From JASHPR01 sp963815375 (GTDB lineage Bacteria; Actinomycetota; Actinomycetes; Streptosporangiales; Streptosporangiaceae), in NCBI GenBank assembly GCA_963815375.1, contig CAWFGX010000005.1, positions 124,001 to 188,000 on the forward strand: 64,000 bases of DNA. Reading direction: 5' to 3'. The notes below the pieces were generated by a model. That model was not told the origin of the DNA. It did not search any database and saw only the letters and a program-made list of their open reading frames with translations. The first letter of the stretch is position 1. Every line of letters begins with the position of its first letter. Made by a program: the position numbers and the translations under genes. Below, in pieces: positions 50,407 to 58,663 of this stretch.

Positions 50407-50784
50407 GGCGGCTGCCGACGCGCGCCGGAATCCCGCAGCCGCGAACAGTGTCTCGGCCAGTGCGTCCGTCAGGGTGGCCCGGCGCGTGCCGCGGCCGACT
50501 GCGGCAAATATGAGCATGGAAGCGGCGTGCAGGCTGTCGATCCCCGCGCCTACCGCCAGCACGGCGGGTACCGGAGCGAAGGCACTGACCCCGGCCTGGA
50601 TCAGGTGGCGGGCACCGAGCAGCTGCGCTACCCGGCGCGCCCGGCGCCCGGGGAAACGGCCCGTAGCGAGGTAGGTCACTGCGCCCGGAGCCAGGACCAG
50701 CGCGGCTCCATAGCTGGCTCGGGCCGCCGGGAACAGCGATTGCCTTCCGCCAGCCGCCCGGGTTTCCCCGGATGCGGCTGTCAC
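50383..50784 (-). CDS. Small membrane-associated protein coupled to an SDR
   Basis: This 133-residue protein starts at GTG 50784, overlapping the SDR stop by four bases. It has two or three moderately hydrophobic segments (SYGAALVLAPGAVTYLA, VSAFAPVPAVLAVGAGI, SMLIFAAVGRG) separated by Arg-rich loops (GRFPGRRARRVAQLLGARHL). The family is not recognised. Relatives beginning with LAPGAV..L.TGR..D...R...R.LGARHL, sitting after SDR genes, are common in actinomycetes as I recall. Translational coupling supports a shared pathway with the SDR. Confidence 0.7.
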   Translation of the reverse strand: MTAASGETRAAGGRQSLFPAARASYGAALVLAPGAVTYLATGRFPGRRARRVAQLLGARHLIQAGVSAFAPVPAVLAVGAGIDSLHAASMLIFAAVGRGTRRATLTDALAETLFAAAGFRRASAAALLDDLHC

Positions 50785-51794
50785 CGCTGATGCCTTGCCC
50801 TGGCCGCCAGCAGGCCACCCGCGGCTGCGGCCCGCGCGAGGAGACCGGAGGGGATGCGCGCGCGTTCTGACAGCCAGAGCTGGGGGCTGCGGTCATGCGA
50901 CCGGTTATCGAAGGTGCCGTGCGAGCCGTAGTCGTGCCCGTTGTCTGCGTCGACCGGGTGCATGAGGTTGTCCGGCCGACCGGGGTCGGCAGTCTCGTCC
51001 GTCTGCTGGGAGCCGTAGCCGGTGCGAGCCAGGTAACGGTCCAGCAGAGCCGGCGCCAGCTTGTTGGCAAGGATCGTGGCTGCGGTGCTCGCTCCGACCC
51101 AGTACTGCTTCTTCTGTGGGTGGCCGGCGGCGAAGACGACAGCGCGCGCGGCGACCTCGGGCTGATAGATCGGCGGCACCGGCTGAGGGTTGTGAGGCAG
51201 CCTTGACCGCACCCAGCTGAACTGCGGTGTATTAACTGCAGGCATCTGCACCACGGTCACGTGCACGCCCGACTTGTCGTGCAGCAGCTCACACCGCAAT
51301 GCGGACGTGAAGCCGTTAATGGCGTGCTTGGCCCCGCAGTACGCCGACTGCAGTGGGATGCTTCGCGATCCGAGCGCAGATCCGACCTGCACGATCGTGC
51401 CCTGGTCACGGGGCAGCATCAGGCTGAGCGCCGCCTTCGTCCCGTAGACGAAGCCGAGGTAGCTGACCTCGGTTACCCGCCGGAACTCGTCGGCTGTTAT
51501 CTCGGCGAACGGCGCGAACACCGAGGCGAACGCGACATTGATCCACACGTCAATAGGTCCGAGAGTCTCGTCGATTTGGCGTGCGGCCTGCGTGACCTGC
51601 TCGAAGTCAGCCATATCGGCGCTGACAGCGAGCGCCTTTCCGCCGCCCTCCTCAACTTCGCGAGCGGCTCCCTCCAGGCCCGCCTCGCCGCGCGCGATCA
51701 GCCCAACTCTGGCTCCTCGCTCGCCGAAAAGGCGAGCGGTGGCCCGCCCGATCCCCGCGCTTGCTCCAGTGATGACAACGGTCTGGCTTTCCAT
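50781..51794 (-). CDS. SDR family oxidoreductase, long C-terminus
   Basis: The 337-residue protein opens VVITGASAGIGRATARLFGERGARVGLIAR (TGASAGIG cofactor loop). It has the N-V-A segment (DVWINVAFASVFAPF), the catalytic Ser near IVQVGSALGSRS and the YxxxK motif in SAYCGAKHAINGF. About 90 extra C-terminal residues include VARAVVFAAGHPQKKQYWVGASTAATILANKLAPALLDRYL, a pattern shared by DltE/YqjQ-like and lipid-acting SDRs. GGGAG precedes the ATG. It is coupled to the small membrane-associated gene. Substrate unknown. Confidence 0.9.
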   Translation of the reverse strand: MESQTVVITGASAGIGRATARLFGERGARVGLIARGEAGLEGAAREVEEGGGKALAVSADMADFEQVTQAARQIDETLGPIDVWINVAFASVFAPFAEITADEFRRVTEVSYLGFVYGTKAALSLMLPRDQGTIVQVGSALGSRSIPLQSAYCGAKHAINGFTSALRCELLHDKSGVHVTVVQMPAVNTPQFSWVRSRLPHNPQPVPPIYQPEVAARAVVFAAGHPQKKQYWVGASTAATILANKLAPALLDRYLARTGYGSQQTDETADPGRPDNLMHPVDADNGHDYGSHGTFDNRSHDRSPQLWLSERARIPSGLLARAAAAGGLLAARARHQR

Positions 51795-51937
51795 AAGCTC
51801 CCGCCCTGGATTGGTGTGCCGAAGAAATCCCGCTACCCATCGGGGACCGATGAAACCTGCCAGCGCTCACATCAGAGGTCTCAGGTCTGCCGCCTACTCG
51901 CCAATAGCGCGGCACCATCTGGGCGCTGTCCCTTTGG

Positions 51938-53407
51938 TCAGGTGGTGGCTTGTGCCTGGCGAGACTGAGGTCCGTCTGCAGCCGTCAGCGGCTGGGCAAT
52001 GTCCTCCAGGCTCTTCCGCTCGGCCTTGACGCCGAGGAAGATCTCGACGACACCCGCGAGAATCATCAGCGAGGCGCCGATCGAGAACGCCAGCACCGTG
52101 TCGGGCACCTTGCCGGTGCTGACCAGGGATGAGAAGAGCAGCGGGCCAGCGATCCCGCCCGCGCCGGTGCCGATCGCGTAGAAGAACGCGATGGCCAGGG
52201 CCCGGGTCTCCACAGGAAAGACCTCGCTCACGGTCAGGTACGCGGAACTGGCGCCTGCTGAGGCAAAGAACAGCGCGGCCGACCAGCAGGCGGTCATAGT
52301 GGTGGCGTTCAGCGAACCCTTATCGAACAAGTACGCGGTTACCAGCAGGATCAGGCCGGAGATCAGGTAAGTACCCGCGATCATTGGCTTGCGGCCTATG
52401 GTGTCGAACAACCGGCCAAGCAGCAGCGGGCCGAGCAGGTTGCCCACGGCGATCACCGCGAAGTAATAGCCGGGGCTGGTCGTGACGTGGAAGAACGTGG
52501 CCAGGATCTGCGCGTAGCCGAACGTAATCGCGTTGTAGAGGAATGCCTGCCCGACGAAAAGCGAGAAGCCGAGGATGGTGCGGCGTGGGTACAGCGTGAA
52601 CATCGTCCTGGCGATCGTGATGAACCCGATCGTCTTGCGCTGCCTGACCGTGAGGGACTGGCTCGGCTCAGCCAGCGAGGTGCCAGTTTCCTGCTCGACA
52701 CGGCGTTCGATCCCGTCTACCAGCCGCTCGGCATCCTGCTCTCGCCCGTGAATGAACAGCCAGCGCGGGCTTTCCGGGACGTTCCGCCGCACCAGCAGCA
52801 CGACAACACCGAGGACGACCCCGGCGCCGAAACACACCCGCCAGCCCACGCTGACCGGCAGGTCATTGGTGGCGGGAACGGTCAGCAAAGCGCCGGCCGC
52901 GGCACCGGCCCAGTATGTGCCGTTGATGGCGATGTCGATAACGCCCCGGTGCTTGCTGGGGATCAGCTCATCGATGGCGGAGTTGATCGCGGCGTACTCA
53001 CCGCCGATACCGAAGCCGGTCATGAACCGGAACACAAAGAACCACCACGGAGCAAAGGACAGGGCGGTCAGGGCTGTCGCAGCCAGGTACGTGCCAAGGG
53101 TGATCATGAAGAGCTTCTTGCGGCCGAACCTGTCGGTCAGCCAGCCGAAGAACAGAGCTCCCAGGCAGGCGCCGAGCACGTACGTCGCGGCGCCGAACCC
53201 CGTTATCTGGGCCTGGGTGATGTGAATGCCGCTGCCTGGCTTGCTGATCTGCCCCGAGATGTTTCCGACGATGGTCACTTCAAGGCCGTCGAGGATCCAG
53301 ACCGTCCCGAGGCCGATCACGACCATCCAGTGCCACCGGGACCACGGCAAACGGTCCAGACGTGCTGGAACCCTTGTCGTTACCGTCCCAGTCTGAACGC
53401 CAGCCAC
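51938..53407 (-). CDS. MFS transporter, sugar porter / metabolite:H+ symporter type
   Basis: GTG 53407 has GGAGG five bases upstream and yields 489 residues; the longer frame to 53509 is rejected. The protein has 12 membrane helices with MFS signatures: LFFGWLTDRFGRKKLFMITLGTY in the 2-3 loop, FRFMTGFGIGGEYAAINSAIDELIP in helix 4-5, and the repeat LLGRLFDTIGRKPMIAG in the second half. The FGIGGEY and ELIP pattern is typical of aromatic acid or dicarboxylate:H+ symporters and sugar porters. Divergent from the GAF-SpoIIE gene. Substrate unknown; import of an aromatic or organic acid is a guess. Confidence 0.9.
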   Translation of the reverse strand: MAGVQTGTVTTRVPARLDRLPWSRWHWMVVIGLGTVWILDGLEVTIVGNISGQISKPGSGIHITQAQITGFGAATYVLGACLGALFFGWLTDRFGRKKLFMITLGTYLAATALTALSFAPWWFFVFRFMTGFGIGGEYAAINSAIDELIPSKHRGVIDIAINGTYWAGAAAGALLTVPATNDLPVSVGWRVCFGAGVVLGVVVLLVRRNVPESPRWLFIHGREQDAERLVDGIERRVEQETGTSLAEPSQSLTVRQRKTIGFITIARTMFTLYPRRTILGFSLFVGQAFLYNAITFGYAQILATFFHVTTSPGYYFAVIAVGNLLGPLLLGRLFDTIGRKPMIAGTYLISGLILLVTAYLFDKGSLNATTMTACWSAALFFASAGASSAYLTVSEVFPVETRALAIAFFYAIGTGAGGIAGPLLFSSLVSTGKVPDTVLAFSIGASLMILAGVVEIFLGVKAERKSLEDIAQPLTAADGPQSRQAQATT

Positions 53408-53655
53408 TCTGGCCTCCGATCCACGGGAGCCACGGACCGCGGCCCCAGATGAGCCGCCGCCCCCCGTCGCGGTAACTCGCGATGCCGTCGACTGCCCGGC
53501 ACGAGGCATGCCAAACGCGCGTGTGTGGCTGTTGCCCGCGCGGGTCTATACGCTTGCTAGCACAGCAAGAGGGACCTGCCGGAGATCATGCATTTCCTTG
53601 TTCTGCTGTGCGTCGGTTCGCCCGCATGGTGAGGATCGTCCACCGACGGGGGGGA

Positions 53656-54888
53656 ATGTACGTGGCAGTGAAAGTAGATCCTGTGTCCGTTGCGGACAGG
53701 CTCCGCGACATGCAGTCGATCACTGATGCGGAGCTGTCGCGCCTTGACGATCAAAATTTCCTGGCCGAGCTGCTAGACCGCACGAAGGGCATCTTGCAGG
53801 CAGACACTGCTGCGGTGCTGTTGCTGGATTCCCCCTCCGGGCAGTTGATCGCGACCGCGGCTTCGGGACTCGAGGAAGAGGTGCGCCAGGGCGTCCGCAT
53901 CCCGGTTGGCCGTGGCTTCGCCGGCCGGATTGCAGCCGAGCAGAAGCCGGTGATCCTCGACCATGTTGATCACACGACGGTGCTCAACCCGATCTTGTGG
54001 CAGAAAGGCATCCACTCGATGATCGGCGTGCCGCTGCTGGCTGGCGGCCGCGTGATCGGCGTCTTGCACGTCGGCTCGCTGGCGCCAAGAGAATTCACCA
54101 GCCAGGACGCCGAGCTGCTGCAGCTGGCCGCGGACCGGGCGGCCGCGGCCGTGCAGTCGATGAACAGCCGGGCCGACCGCATGGCGGTGACCGCGCTGCA
54201 GCGCAGCCTGGTTCCGGCGGCGCTCCCCGTTTTCGCCGGAGCCGAGCTGGCTGCCCGCTACATCCCTGGCAGCGGCGTGGTGGGCGGTGACTGGTATGAC
54301 GTGTTCACGCTGCCGTCTGGGGAGCTTTGCATCGTGATCGGCGACGTGGCCGGGTCCGGTCTGCCCGCCGCGGTGATCATGGGCCGGATGCGCAGCGCGC
54401 TTCGCGCCTACGCGCTGGAGACGTGCGATCCGGCAGAGATCCTCGACAAGCTGGACCGCAAGATGCAGCATTTCGAGCCCGACGCGATGGCCACCGTGCT
54501 GTGCGCCGTGGCTGAGCCGATGCTTGACCGGATGCACATCAGCCTGGCCGGGCATCTTCCTCCGGTCATCGTGCGCCCAGGGGAGCAGGCGCAGGTAGCT
54601 GATATCGCGCTGGGACTGATGATCGGGATTGCCCCGGGCGCGCAGCGGACGGTGACCACCGTGAACCTCACACCCGGCACCCTGTTGTGCTTCTACACCG
54701 ATGGTCTTGTCGAGAGACGAGACCAGTCGCTTGATGATGGCCTGACCCTGCTCTGCCAGGCAGTGGCAGCGGCACCGCCTGAGGCCGCCTGCACCAGGGT
54801 CATGGGGACCGTCGTAGGCAGTGAGGCAGCGCGCGACGACATCGCACTGCTGATGTTCCGGCGCCAGGACGCGTCCGATAATGCGTGA
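53656..54888 (+). CDS. GAF domain-containing SpoIIE-type protein phosphatase (PP2C)
   Basis: ATG 53656 lies just after a run of Gs that can act as a ribosome site. The 410-residue protein has a GAF sensor (residues about 30-165; AVLLLDSPSGQLIATAASGLEE, IGVPLLAGGRVIGVLHVGS) and a SpoIIE/PP2C phosphatase (VVGGDWYDVFTLPSGELCIVIGDVAGSGLPAAVIMG, ISLAGHLPPVIV, LLCFYTDGLVERR, RDDIALLMFR) with its metal-binding Asp residues in GDWYD, GDVAGSG, TDGL and DDIA. It dephosphorylates anti-anti-sigma proteins in partner switching. The MEDS-HATPase kinase five kilobases away could be a counterpart. Confidence 0.92.
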   Translation: MYVAVKVDPVSVADRLRDMQSITDAELSRLDDQNFLAELLDRTKGILQADTAAVLLLDSPSGQLIATAASGLEEEVRQGVRIPVGRGFAGRIAAEQKPVILDHVDHTTVLNPILWQKGIHSMIGVPLLAGGRVIGVLHVGSLAPREFTSQDAELLQLAADRAAAAVQSMNSRADRMAVTALQRSLVPAALPVFAGAELAARYIPGSGVVGGDWYDVFTLPSGELCIVIGDVAGSGLPAAVIMGRMRSALRAYALETCDPAEILDKLDRKMQHFEPDAMATVLCAVAEPMLDRMHISLAGHLPPVIVRPGEQAQVADIALGLMIGIAPGAQRTVTTVNLTPGTLLCFYTDGLVERRDQSLDDGLTLLCQAVAAAPPEAACTRVMGTVVGSEAARDDIALLMFRRQDASDNA

Positions 54889-54932
54889 CTCGCGATCCTG
54901 GCGCGGTCGGACTTAGCCTTCGGCGACCGCAG

Positions 54933-54985
54933 GGCGCTGGTTCGGCGCTGGTTCGGCGCTGGTTCGGCGCTGGTTCGGCGCTGGG
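54933..54985. repeat. 11-bp tandem repeat, 4.8 copies
   Basis: The unit GGCGCTGGTTC is repeated exactly at 54933, 54944, 54955 and 54966, with a partial fifth copy at 54977. Eleven bases is not a multiple of three, so this is not a coding repeat; it is also close to one helical turn. It lies in the 312-base gap between the SpoIIE gene and the gas vesicle operon. It may be replication slippage, or phased binding sites. The rest of the gap up to 55160 holds no recognisable gene. Confidence 0.8.
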
Positions 54986-55160
54986 CTCGCAGTGATCGTC
55001 TGCCCATGCCGTCAATGAATTTGTGACCTGCGGAATCATCGGTATCGCCTGTCTGGTCGCGGCTCTGGGCTTCTCCTTCCGCCGACTCCGGCTTGCGCAT
55101 GTTTTCGGGCCAGGCACCGGGGGTAGCGCATCTGTCTCCACACCGAGTTTCGGTCAAATC

Positions 55161-55197
55161 TTGAGGAACAGAATGCGTGTCCTAAATTTAGGAGGTT
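55161..55197 (+). promoter_or_regulatory. Promoter and palindromic operator candidate of the gas vesicle operon
   Basis: TTGAGG (55161-55166) and TAAATT (55183-55188), 16 bases apart, form a reasonable vegetative promoter. The -10 hexamer lies inside the perfect 12-base AT-rich palindrome CCTAAATTTAGG (55181-55192), which also overlaps the start of the ribosome site AGGAGG (55190-55195). A protein bound here would block both transcription and translation of the first gene. The palindrome is striking against the GC-rich background. The binding protein is unknown. Confidence 0.5.
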
Positions 55198-55200
55198 CTT

Positions 55201-55818
55201 ATGAAGTGCGGCATAGGGGCGGCGGTGGCAGTCGGTGCTGGCTACGTGCTCGGCCGGCGGCGCAAGATGCGCACGGCCGCGATGCTGGCTGGGGCCACGG
55301 CGGTCGGTGGCATCGGCGGCCTGGGCGGCTCGGCGCTCCGGCGGGGCGCGAAGGCGGTCGGATCGAGCGAACTGCTTGACAGCGTGGCCCCGCAGCTGGG
55401 GGAGGTCGCCGACAAGGTACGCGGTGACCTGCTCGATGCCGGGAAGGCGGCAGCGATGGCGGCTGTAACCGGGCGGATCGATTCGCTGACCGACTCGCTG
55501 CACGAACGCGCAGACACCCTGCGTGCTCCGGCGGGGCAGGCCGCAGAAGCGGCAGGGGAAACGACCGAGGGCCTGCGGCGCCAGGCGCGCCCGGAGCGGT
55601 CAGCGGACCGGGATCGAACGAGGGCGCCTGCCGGTGAGGACCGCACGGAGCCTGAAGAGCCCGACCAGCCCGACGAGCCTGACGAGGCCGAAGAGCCCGA
55701 AGAGCCCGAAGACGAGGGCGAGTTCGACGACTCGGACGACGTCGACGAGCCCGAGGCTGCGCCGGAGCGTCGCCGTACGCGGCGCGACAGGCCCGCCGTC
55801 TCTCGGGGCAGGAGGTGA
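55201..55818 (+). CDS. Gas vesicle cluster protein GvpY-like
   Basis: First gene of the gas vesicle operon; ATG 55201 follows AGGAGG. The 205-residue protein has a glycine/alanine-rich hydrophobic N-terminus (GIGAAVAVGAGYVLGRRRKM, then AAMLAGATAVGGIGGLGG), a helical middle (LLDSVAPQLGEVADKVRGDLL), and a long acidic Pro/Glu/Asp-rich stretch near residues 148-188 before a basic tail. This resembles GvpY, an accessory protein found with GvpZ in Streptomyces gas vesicle clusters, where its role is unsettled. The assignment rests on position next to the SRPBCC gene more than on sequence. Confidence 0.65.
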   Translation: MKCGIGAAVAVGAGYVLGRRRKMRTAAMLAGATAVGGIGGLGGSALRRGAKAVGSSELLDSVAPQLGEVADKVRGDLLDAGKAAAMAAVTGRIDSLTDSLHERADTLRAPAGQAAEAAGETTEGLRRQARPERSADRDRTRAPAGEDRTEPEEPDQPDEPDEAEEPEEPEDEGEFDDSDDVDEPEAAPERRRTRRDRPAVSRGRR

Positions 55819-55823
55819 CAGGA

Positions 55824-56906
55824 ATGGCGCAGGATCAGAAGGCAGGAGCTCTCCAGGCGCCAGTGGACCGGCTCAAGTCGGAGGCGCGCGACCTGGCCAG
55901 CGCCCTCGGCACCCGCGCCGCGTCCTCGATGCGGGGCAAGGTCGAAGAGGCGGCCAGCCGGCTGACCGACTATGCCGAAGACGGCGGCGGTTCAGGTCTG
56001 GTGGCCGCCGTGACCGGTGCCAAGAACCTGGCCGAGGGAAAGGGCCCGGTGCGGTCGCTACTCGGAGGCGGGATGCAGGCCCTGAAGCAGAAGCTTGGCG
56101 GCTCAGGCGGCAAGGGTGGTGGCCACGGGAACAACCTGAAGGTCACGAACATCGTCGAGTCGATTGACGTGGGCGCGCCAGTCGAGCTGGCGTACAACCA
56201 GTGGACCCAGTTCGCCGACTTCCCGAGCTTCATGAAGAAGGTCGAGAACGTCGAGCAGGTCGAGGAGCAGACGCTTTCCTGGAAGGCGCAGGTGCTCTGG
56301 TCGCACCGGACCTGGGAGTCGACGATCCTGGAGCAGGTGCCCGACGAGAGGATCATCTGGCGGTCCAAGGGCGCCAAGGGCTACGTCGACGGTGCTGTGA
56401 CCTTCCATGAGCTGGCGCCACGGCTGACCCGGATCCTGCTGGTGCTGGAGTATCACCCGCAGGGCTTCTTCGAGCACACCGGCAATATCTGGCGGGCGCA
56501 GGGCCGCCGAGCCCGGCTGGAGCTCAAGCACTTCCGGCGTCACGTGATGTCCGAGGCCCTGCTGCATCCCGACGAGGTCGAGGGCTGGCGCGGAGTGATC
56601 GAGGATGGCGAGGTCGCCCAGGACCACGAAGCCGCCCTCGCCGAGCAACAGCAGGCAGGCCAGGACAGCGATGGCCAGGATGAGAGCACGGCGGCGGAAG
56701 AGAGCCACGACGGGCGTACCCGATATCGCGACTCGTACGACGAAGGCGATGGCGCCGCGGACGAGAACGGCCGCGGTCGCGGTCGGCGCACAGCTAACGA
56801 CCGGCCGCGACGTGCCGCCGGCGAGCGGCAGACCGCCCCGAGCCGGGACGAGCGCCGTGAGCGAGCAGCGCACCGAGTCGGCCAGCGAGGAGGTGGAGAC
56901 CAGTGA
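55824..56906 (+). CDS. SRPBCC family protein of the gas vesicle cluster (GvpZ-like)
   Basis: ATG 55824 has AGGAGG ten bases upstream. The 360-residue protein has an amphipathic N-terminus (VDRLKSEARDLASALGTR), then a Bet v1-like cyclase/dehydrase domain from about residue 108 (NIVESIDVGAPVELAYNQWTQFADFPSFMKKVENVEQ, then RIIWRSKGAKGYVDGAVTFHEL and ILLVLEYHPQGFFEHTGN). A long charged, disordered C-terminus with many Glu, Asp and Arg follows. This arrangement matches GvpZ-type proteins of actinomycete gas vesicle clusters. Its role in vesicle assembly is not known. Its stop overlaps the gvpA-like start by four bases. Confidence 0.8.
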   Translation: MAQDQKAGALQAPVDRLKSEARDLASALGTRAASSMRGKVEEAASRLTDYAEDGGGSGLVAAVTGAKNLAEGKGPVRSLLGGGMQALKQKLGGSGGKGGGHGNNLKVTNIVESIDVGAPVELAYNQWTQFADFPSFMKKVENVEQVEEQTLSWKAQVLWSHRTWESTILEQVPDERIIWRSKGAKGYVDGAVTFHELAPRLTRILLVLEYHPQGFFEHTGNIWRAQGRRARLELKHFRRHVMSEALLHPDEVEGWRGVIEDGEVAQDHEAALAEQQQAGQDSDGQDESTAAEESHDGRTRYRDSYDEGDGAADENGRGRGRRTANDRPRRAAGERQTAPSRDERRERAAHRVGQRGGGDQ

Positions 56907-57298
56907 CCACAGCCCTGCAGCCCGGTGGGGCCAGCTCAGGCGGGCCGTCCCCCAGCGGGCTGGCCGACGTCATCGACACCATCCTGGACAAGGGCCTGGT
57001 CATCGACGCCTACGTGCGAGTCTCGCTGGTCGGTATCGAACTGCTGACCATCGATGCCCGCGTCGTCATCGCAAGCGTTGATACCTACTTGCGGTTCGCT
57101 GAGGCGGTCAACCGGCTGGACATCTCCCAGGAGAAAGAGGGCCTGCCGGGCCTGGTCGGCGACATGCAGGAAGGCGGCGCCCGGCACAAGACCAAGGGCG
57201 CGCTGGACGCAGCCGGGGACAAGCTCCGGGACTTCGCCGCCGACGGCCCGCGGGACCGGCAGGCTTCCTCGGGCCGCAGCCACCGAGAGGAGGGGTGA
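56903..57298 (+). CDS. gvpA: Gas vesicle structural protein GvpA (GvpA/J family)
   Basis: GTG 56903 follows GGAGGTGGAG and overlaps the previous stop. The 131-residue protein carries the GvpA fold: LADVIDTILDKGLVIDAYVRVSLVGIELLTIDARVVIASVDTYLRFAEAVNRLD (residues about 18-71), the helix-strand-strand-helix that polymerises into the gas vesicle wall. A C-terminal extension (KTKGALDAAGDKLRD and a charged tail) is typical of actinobacterial members, longer than the 70-residue cyanobacterial form. Of the three family members in this operon it is the best candidate for the wall subunit; the others look like GvpJ and GvpS. Confidence 0.88.
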   Translation: MTTALQPGGASSGGPSPSGLADVIDTILDKGLVIDAYVRVSLVGIELLTIDARVVIASVDTYLRFAEAVNRLDISQEKEGLPGLVGDMQEGGARHKTKGALDAAGDKLRDFAADGPRDRQASSGRSHREEG

Positions 57299-57299
57299 C

Positions 57300-58094
57300 G
57301 TGGCGGCGCCGTCGCAGACATCGCGAACCACTGGTGGCCAGCGGCAGGCAGGCATCTATGTCTACGGGATCTTCCCAGCAGACATCGACGTGACCGCGCA
57401 GGAAAAGGGTGTGGGTGACCCGCCGGGGCCGCTCCAGGTCGTGCGCACCGGTGACCTGGCCGCGCTGGTCAGCGAGGTCGACCTGGCCCGGCCGCTCGGG
57501 TCGCCAGAGGACCTCAGAAGGCACAAGAACCTCCTGGACTCCAGTGCCGCCGACATGCCGGTCCTGCCGATGCGTTTCGGTGCCGTCCTGGCTAGCGAGG
57601 AGGCAGTGGTACGCGAGCTGCTCGAGGAGCATCACGACGAGTTCGCTCAGGCTCTGAGCGAGATGGAAGGCCTGGCCGAATATGTCGTCAAAGGACGGTA
57701 TGTAGAGCAGGCCATCCTGGACGAGGTGCTATCGGAAAACGGGCAGGCCGCGCGACTGCGAGACAAGATCCACGGCGCGGACGCCGATGCCACCCGCGAC
57801 GCCAGGATCCAGCTCGGCGAGATCATCAGCGATGCCATCACCGCCAAGCGCGAGGCAGACACCCGCGTCCTGGGAGAGCAGATGGCCGGCCACTGCGTGG
57901 CCAGCCTGGTGCGCGAGCCGACCCATGAGCGAGACGCGGTCCACGTCGCGTTCCTCCTAGAGGCCCGGCAGGAAAAGGACCTGGAACGGGTCACCGAGGG
58001 CCTGGCCAAGACCTGGGCCGGACGGGTCGAGTTCCGGCTGGTGGGACCGATGGCTGCCTACGACTTCGTGGGGACGACCGAACCAGGGGGGTGA
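57300..58094 (+). CDS. gvpF: Gas vesicle protein GvpF (GvpF/L family)
   Basis: GTG 57300, with GAGGAGG just upstream, gives 264 residues; the in-frame extension back to 57054 runs through gvpA and is rejected. The protein has the GvpF/L layout: GIYVYGIFPADI at the N-terminus, LVSEVDLARPL, DMPVLPMRFGAVLASEEAVVRELLEEHHDEFAQAL, a helical middle, and the C-terminal ferredoxin-like part AYDFVGTTEPGG. GvpF binds GvpA and is thought to chaperone it to the growing vesicle. A second family member (GvpL) lies at 59040. Confidence 0.9.
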   Translation: MAAPSQTSRTTGGQRQAGIYVYGIFPADIDVTAQEKGVGDPPGPLQVVRTGDLAALVSEVDLARPLGSPEDLRRHKNLLDSSAADMPVLPMRFGAVLASEEAVVRELLEEHHDEFAQALSEMEGLAEYVVKGRYVEQAILDEVLSENGQAARLRDKIHGADADATRDARIQLGEIISDAITAKREADTRVLGEQMAGHCVASLVREPTHERDAVHVAFLLEARQEKDLERVTEGLAKTWAGRVEFRLVGPMAAYDFVGTTEPGG

Positions 58095-58095
58095 G

Positions 58096-58371
58096 TTGGA
58101 TTTGCTGACGCTGCTGCTACAGCTGCCGTTCCTGCCGCTCCAGGGAGTGATCAAGCTCGGGGAGCTGATCGGTGAGCAGGCGGACCGGGAGCTGCACAAT
58201 CCGGCGGCGGTCCGGCGCGGGCTCGAGGAGGCCGAGGAGGCGCGTAGCTCTGGTGAGGCCTCCGAGCAGGACGTCGCTCAGATGGAGCGTGAGGCTGTCG
58301 ATCGCCTAGGCGGCCGTCAGGTGCCGACGCGGGCGACGCGGGCGACGGGGGCTGATCCAGATGCCAGATAA
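58096..58371 (+). CDS. gvpG: Gas vesicle protein GvpG
   Basis: TTG 58096, two bases after the gvpF stop, gives 91 residues starting DLLTLLLQLPFLPLQGVIKLGELIGEQADRELHNP. The short hydrophobic N-terminal helix with PFLPLQG and a following charged helix (AAVRRGLEEAEEARSSGEASE) is the GvpG pattern. GvpG is a small accessory protein essential in several systems and binds GvpL. The tail is a low-complexity Ala-Thr-Arg repeat. Its 3' end overlaps gvpO by 11 bases. Confidence 0.88.
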   Translation: MDLLTLLLQLPFLPLQGVIKLGELIGEQADRELHNPAAVRRGLEEAEEARSSGEASEQDVAQMEREAVDRLGGRQVPTRATRATGADPDAR

Positions 58372-58660
58372 ACGGGACACACATAGGAGCGGGGCCGATA
58401 TCACCGCTGCCGGTGCAGCGCGGACCGGGCTGCACCAGATCGCCGAGCTGACCGGGAGGCAGCCGGAACGAGTGACCGCGGTGGAGCCCACCCAGGATGG
58501 CTGGGTGGTAGGGGTGGAGGTCGTCGAGGACCAGCGAATCCCCTCGTCATCCGACATCCTTGCCATTTACGAAACCGAGTTCGACCTGAGCGGGGAGCTC
58601 TTGTCCTATCGCAGGGTCAGGCGCTACGGGCGCGGACGGGGATACAGCGACGGGGACTAA
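58361..58660 (+). CDS. gvpO: Gas vesicle protein GvpO
   Basis: ATG 58361, inside the end of gvpG, gives 99 residues. The core reads GLHQIAELTGRQPERVTAVEPTQDGWVVGVEVVEDQRIPSSSDILAIYETEFDLSGELLSYRRVRRYGRGRG. This is the GvpO signature, with a W-V-V-E.VE strand pair and the YRR..RY.R closing motif. GvpO is an accessory protein needed for normal vesicle formation in haloarchaea and actinomycetes. In Streptomyces clusters gvpO usually comes first; here it sits in the middle, between gvpG and gvpJ. Confidence 0.9.
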   Translation: MPDKRDTHRSGADITAAGAARTGLHQIAELTGRQPERVTAVEPTQDGWVVGVEVVEDQRIPSSSDILAIYETEFDLSGELLSYRRVRRYGRGRGYSDGD

Positions 58661-58663
58661 CAC

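Noticed and set aside
52487..53452. 321-residue plus-strand open frame opposite the MFS gene
   Set aside because: It is antisense to clear membrane helices and shows no domain or ribosome site.
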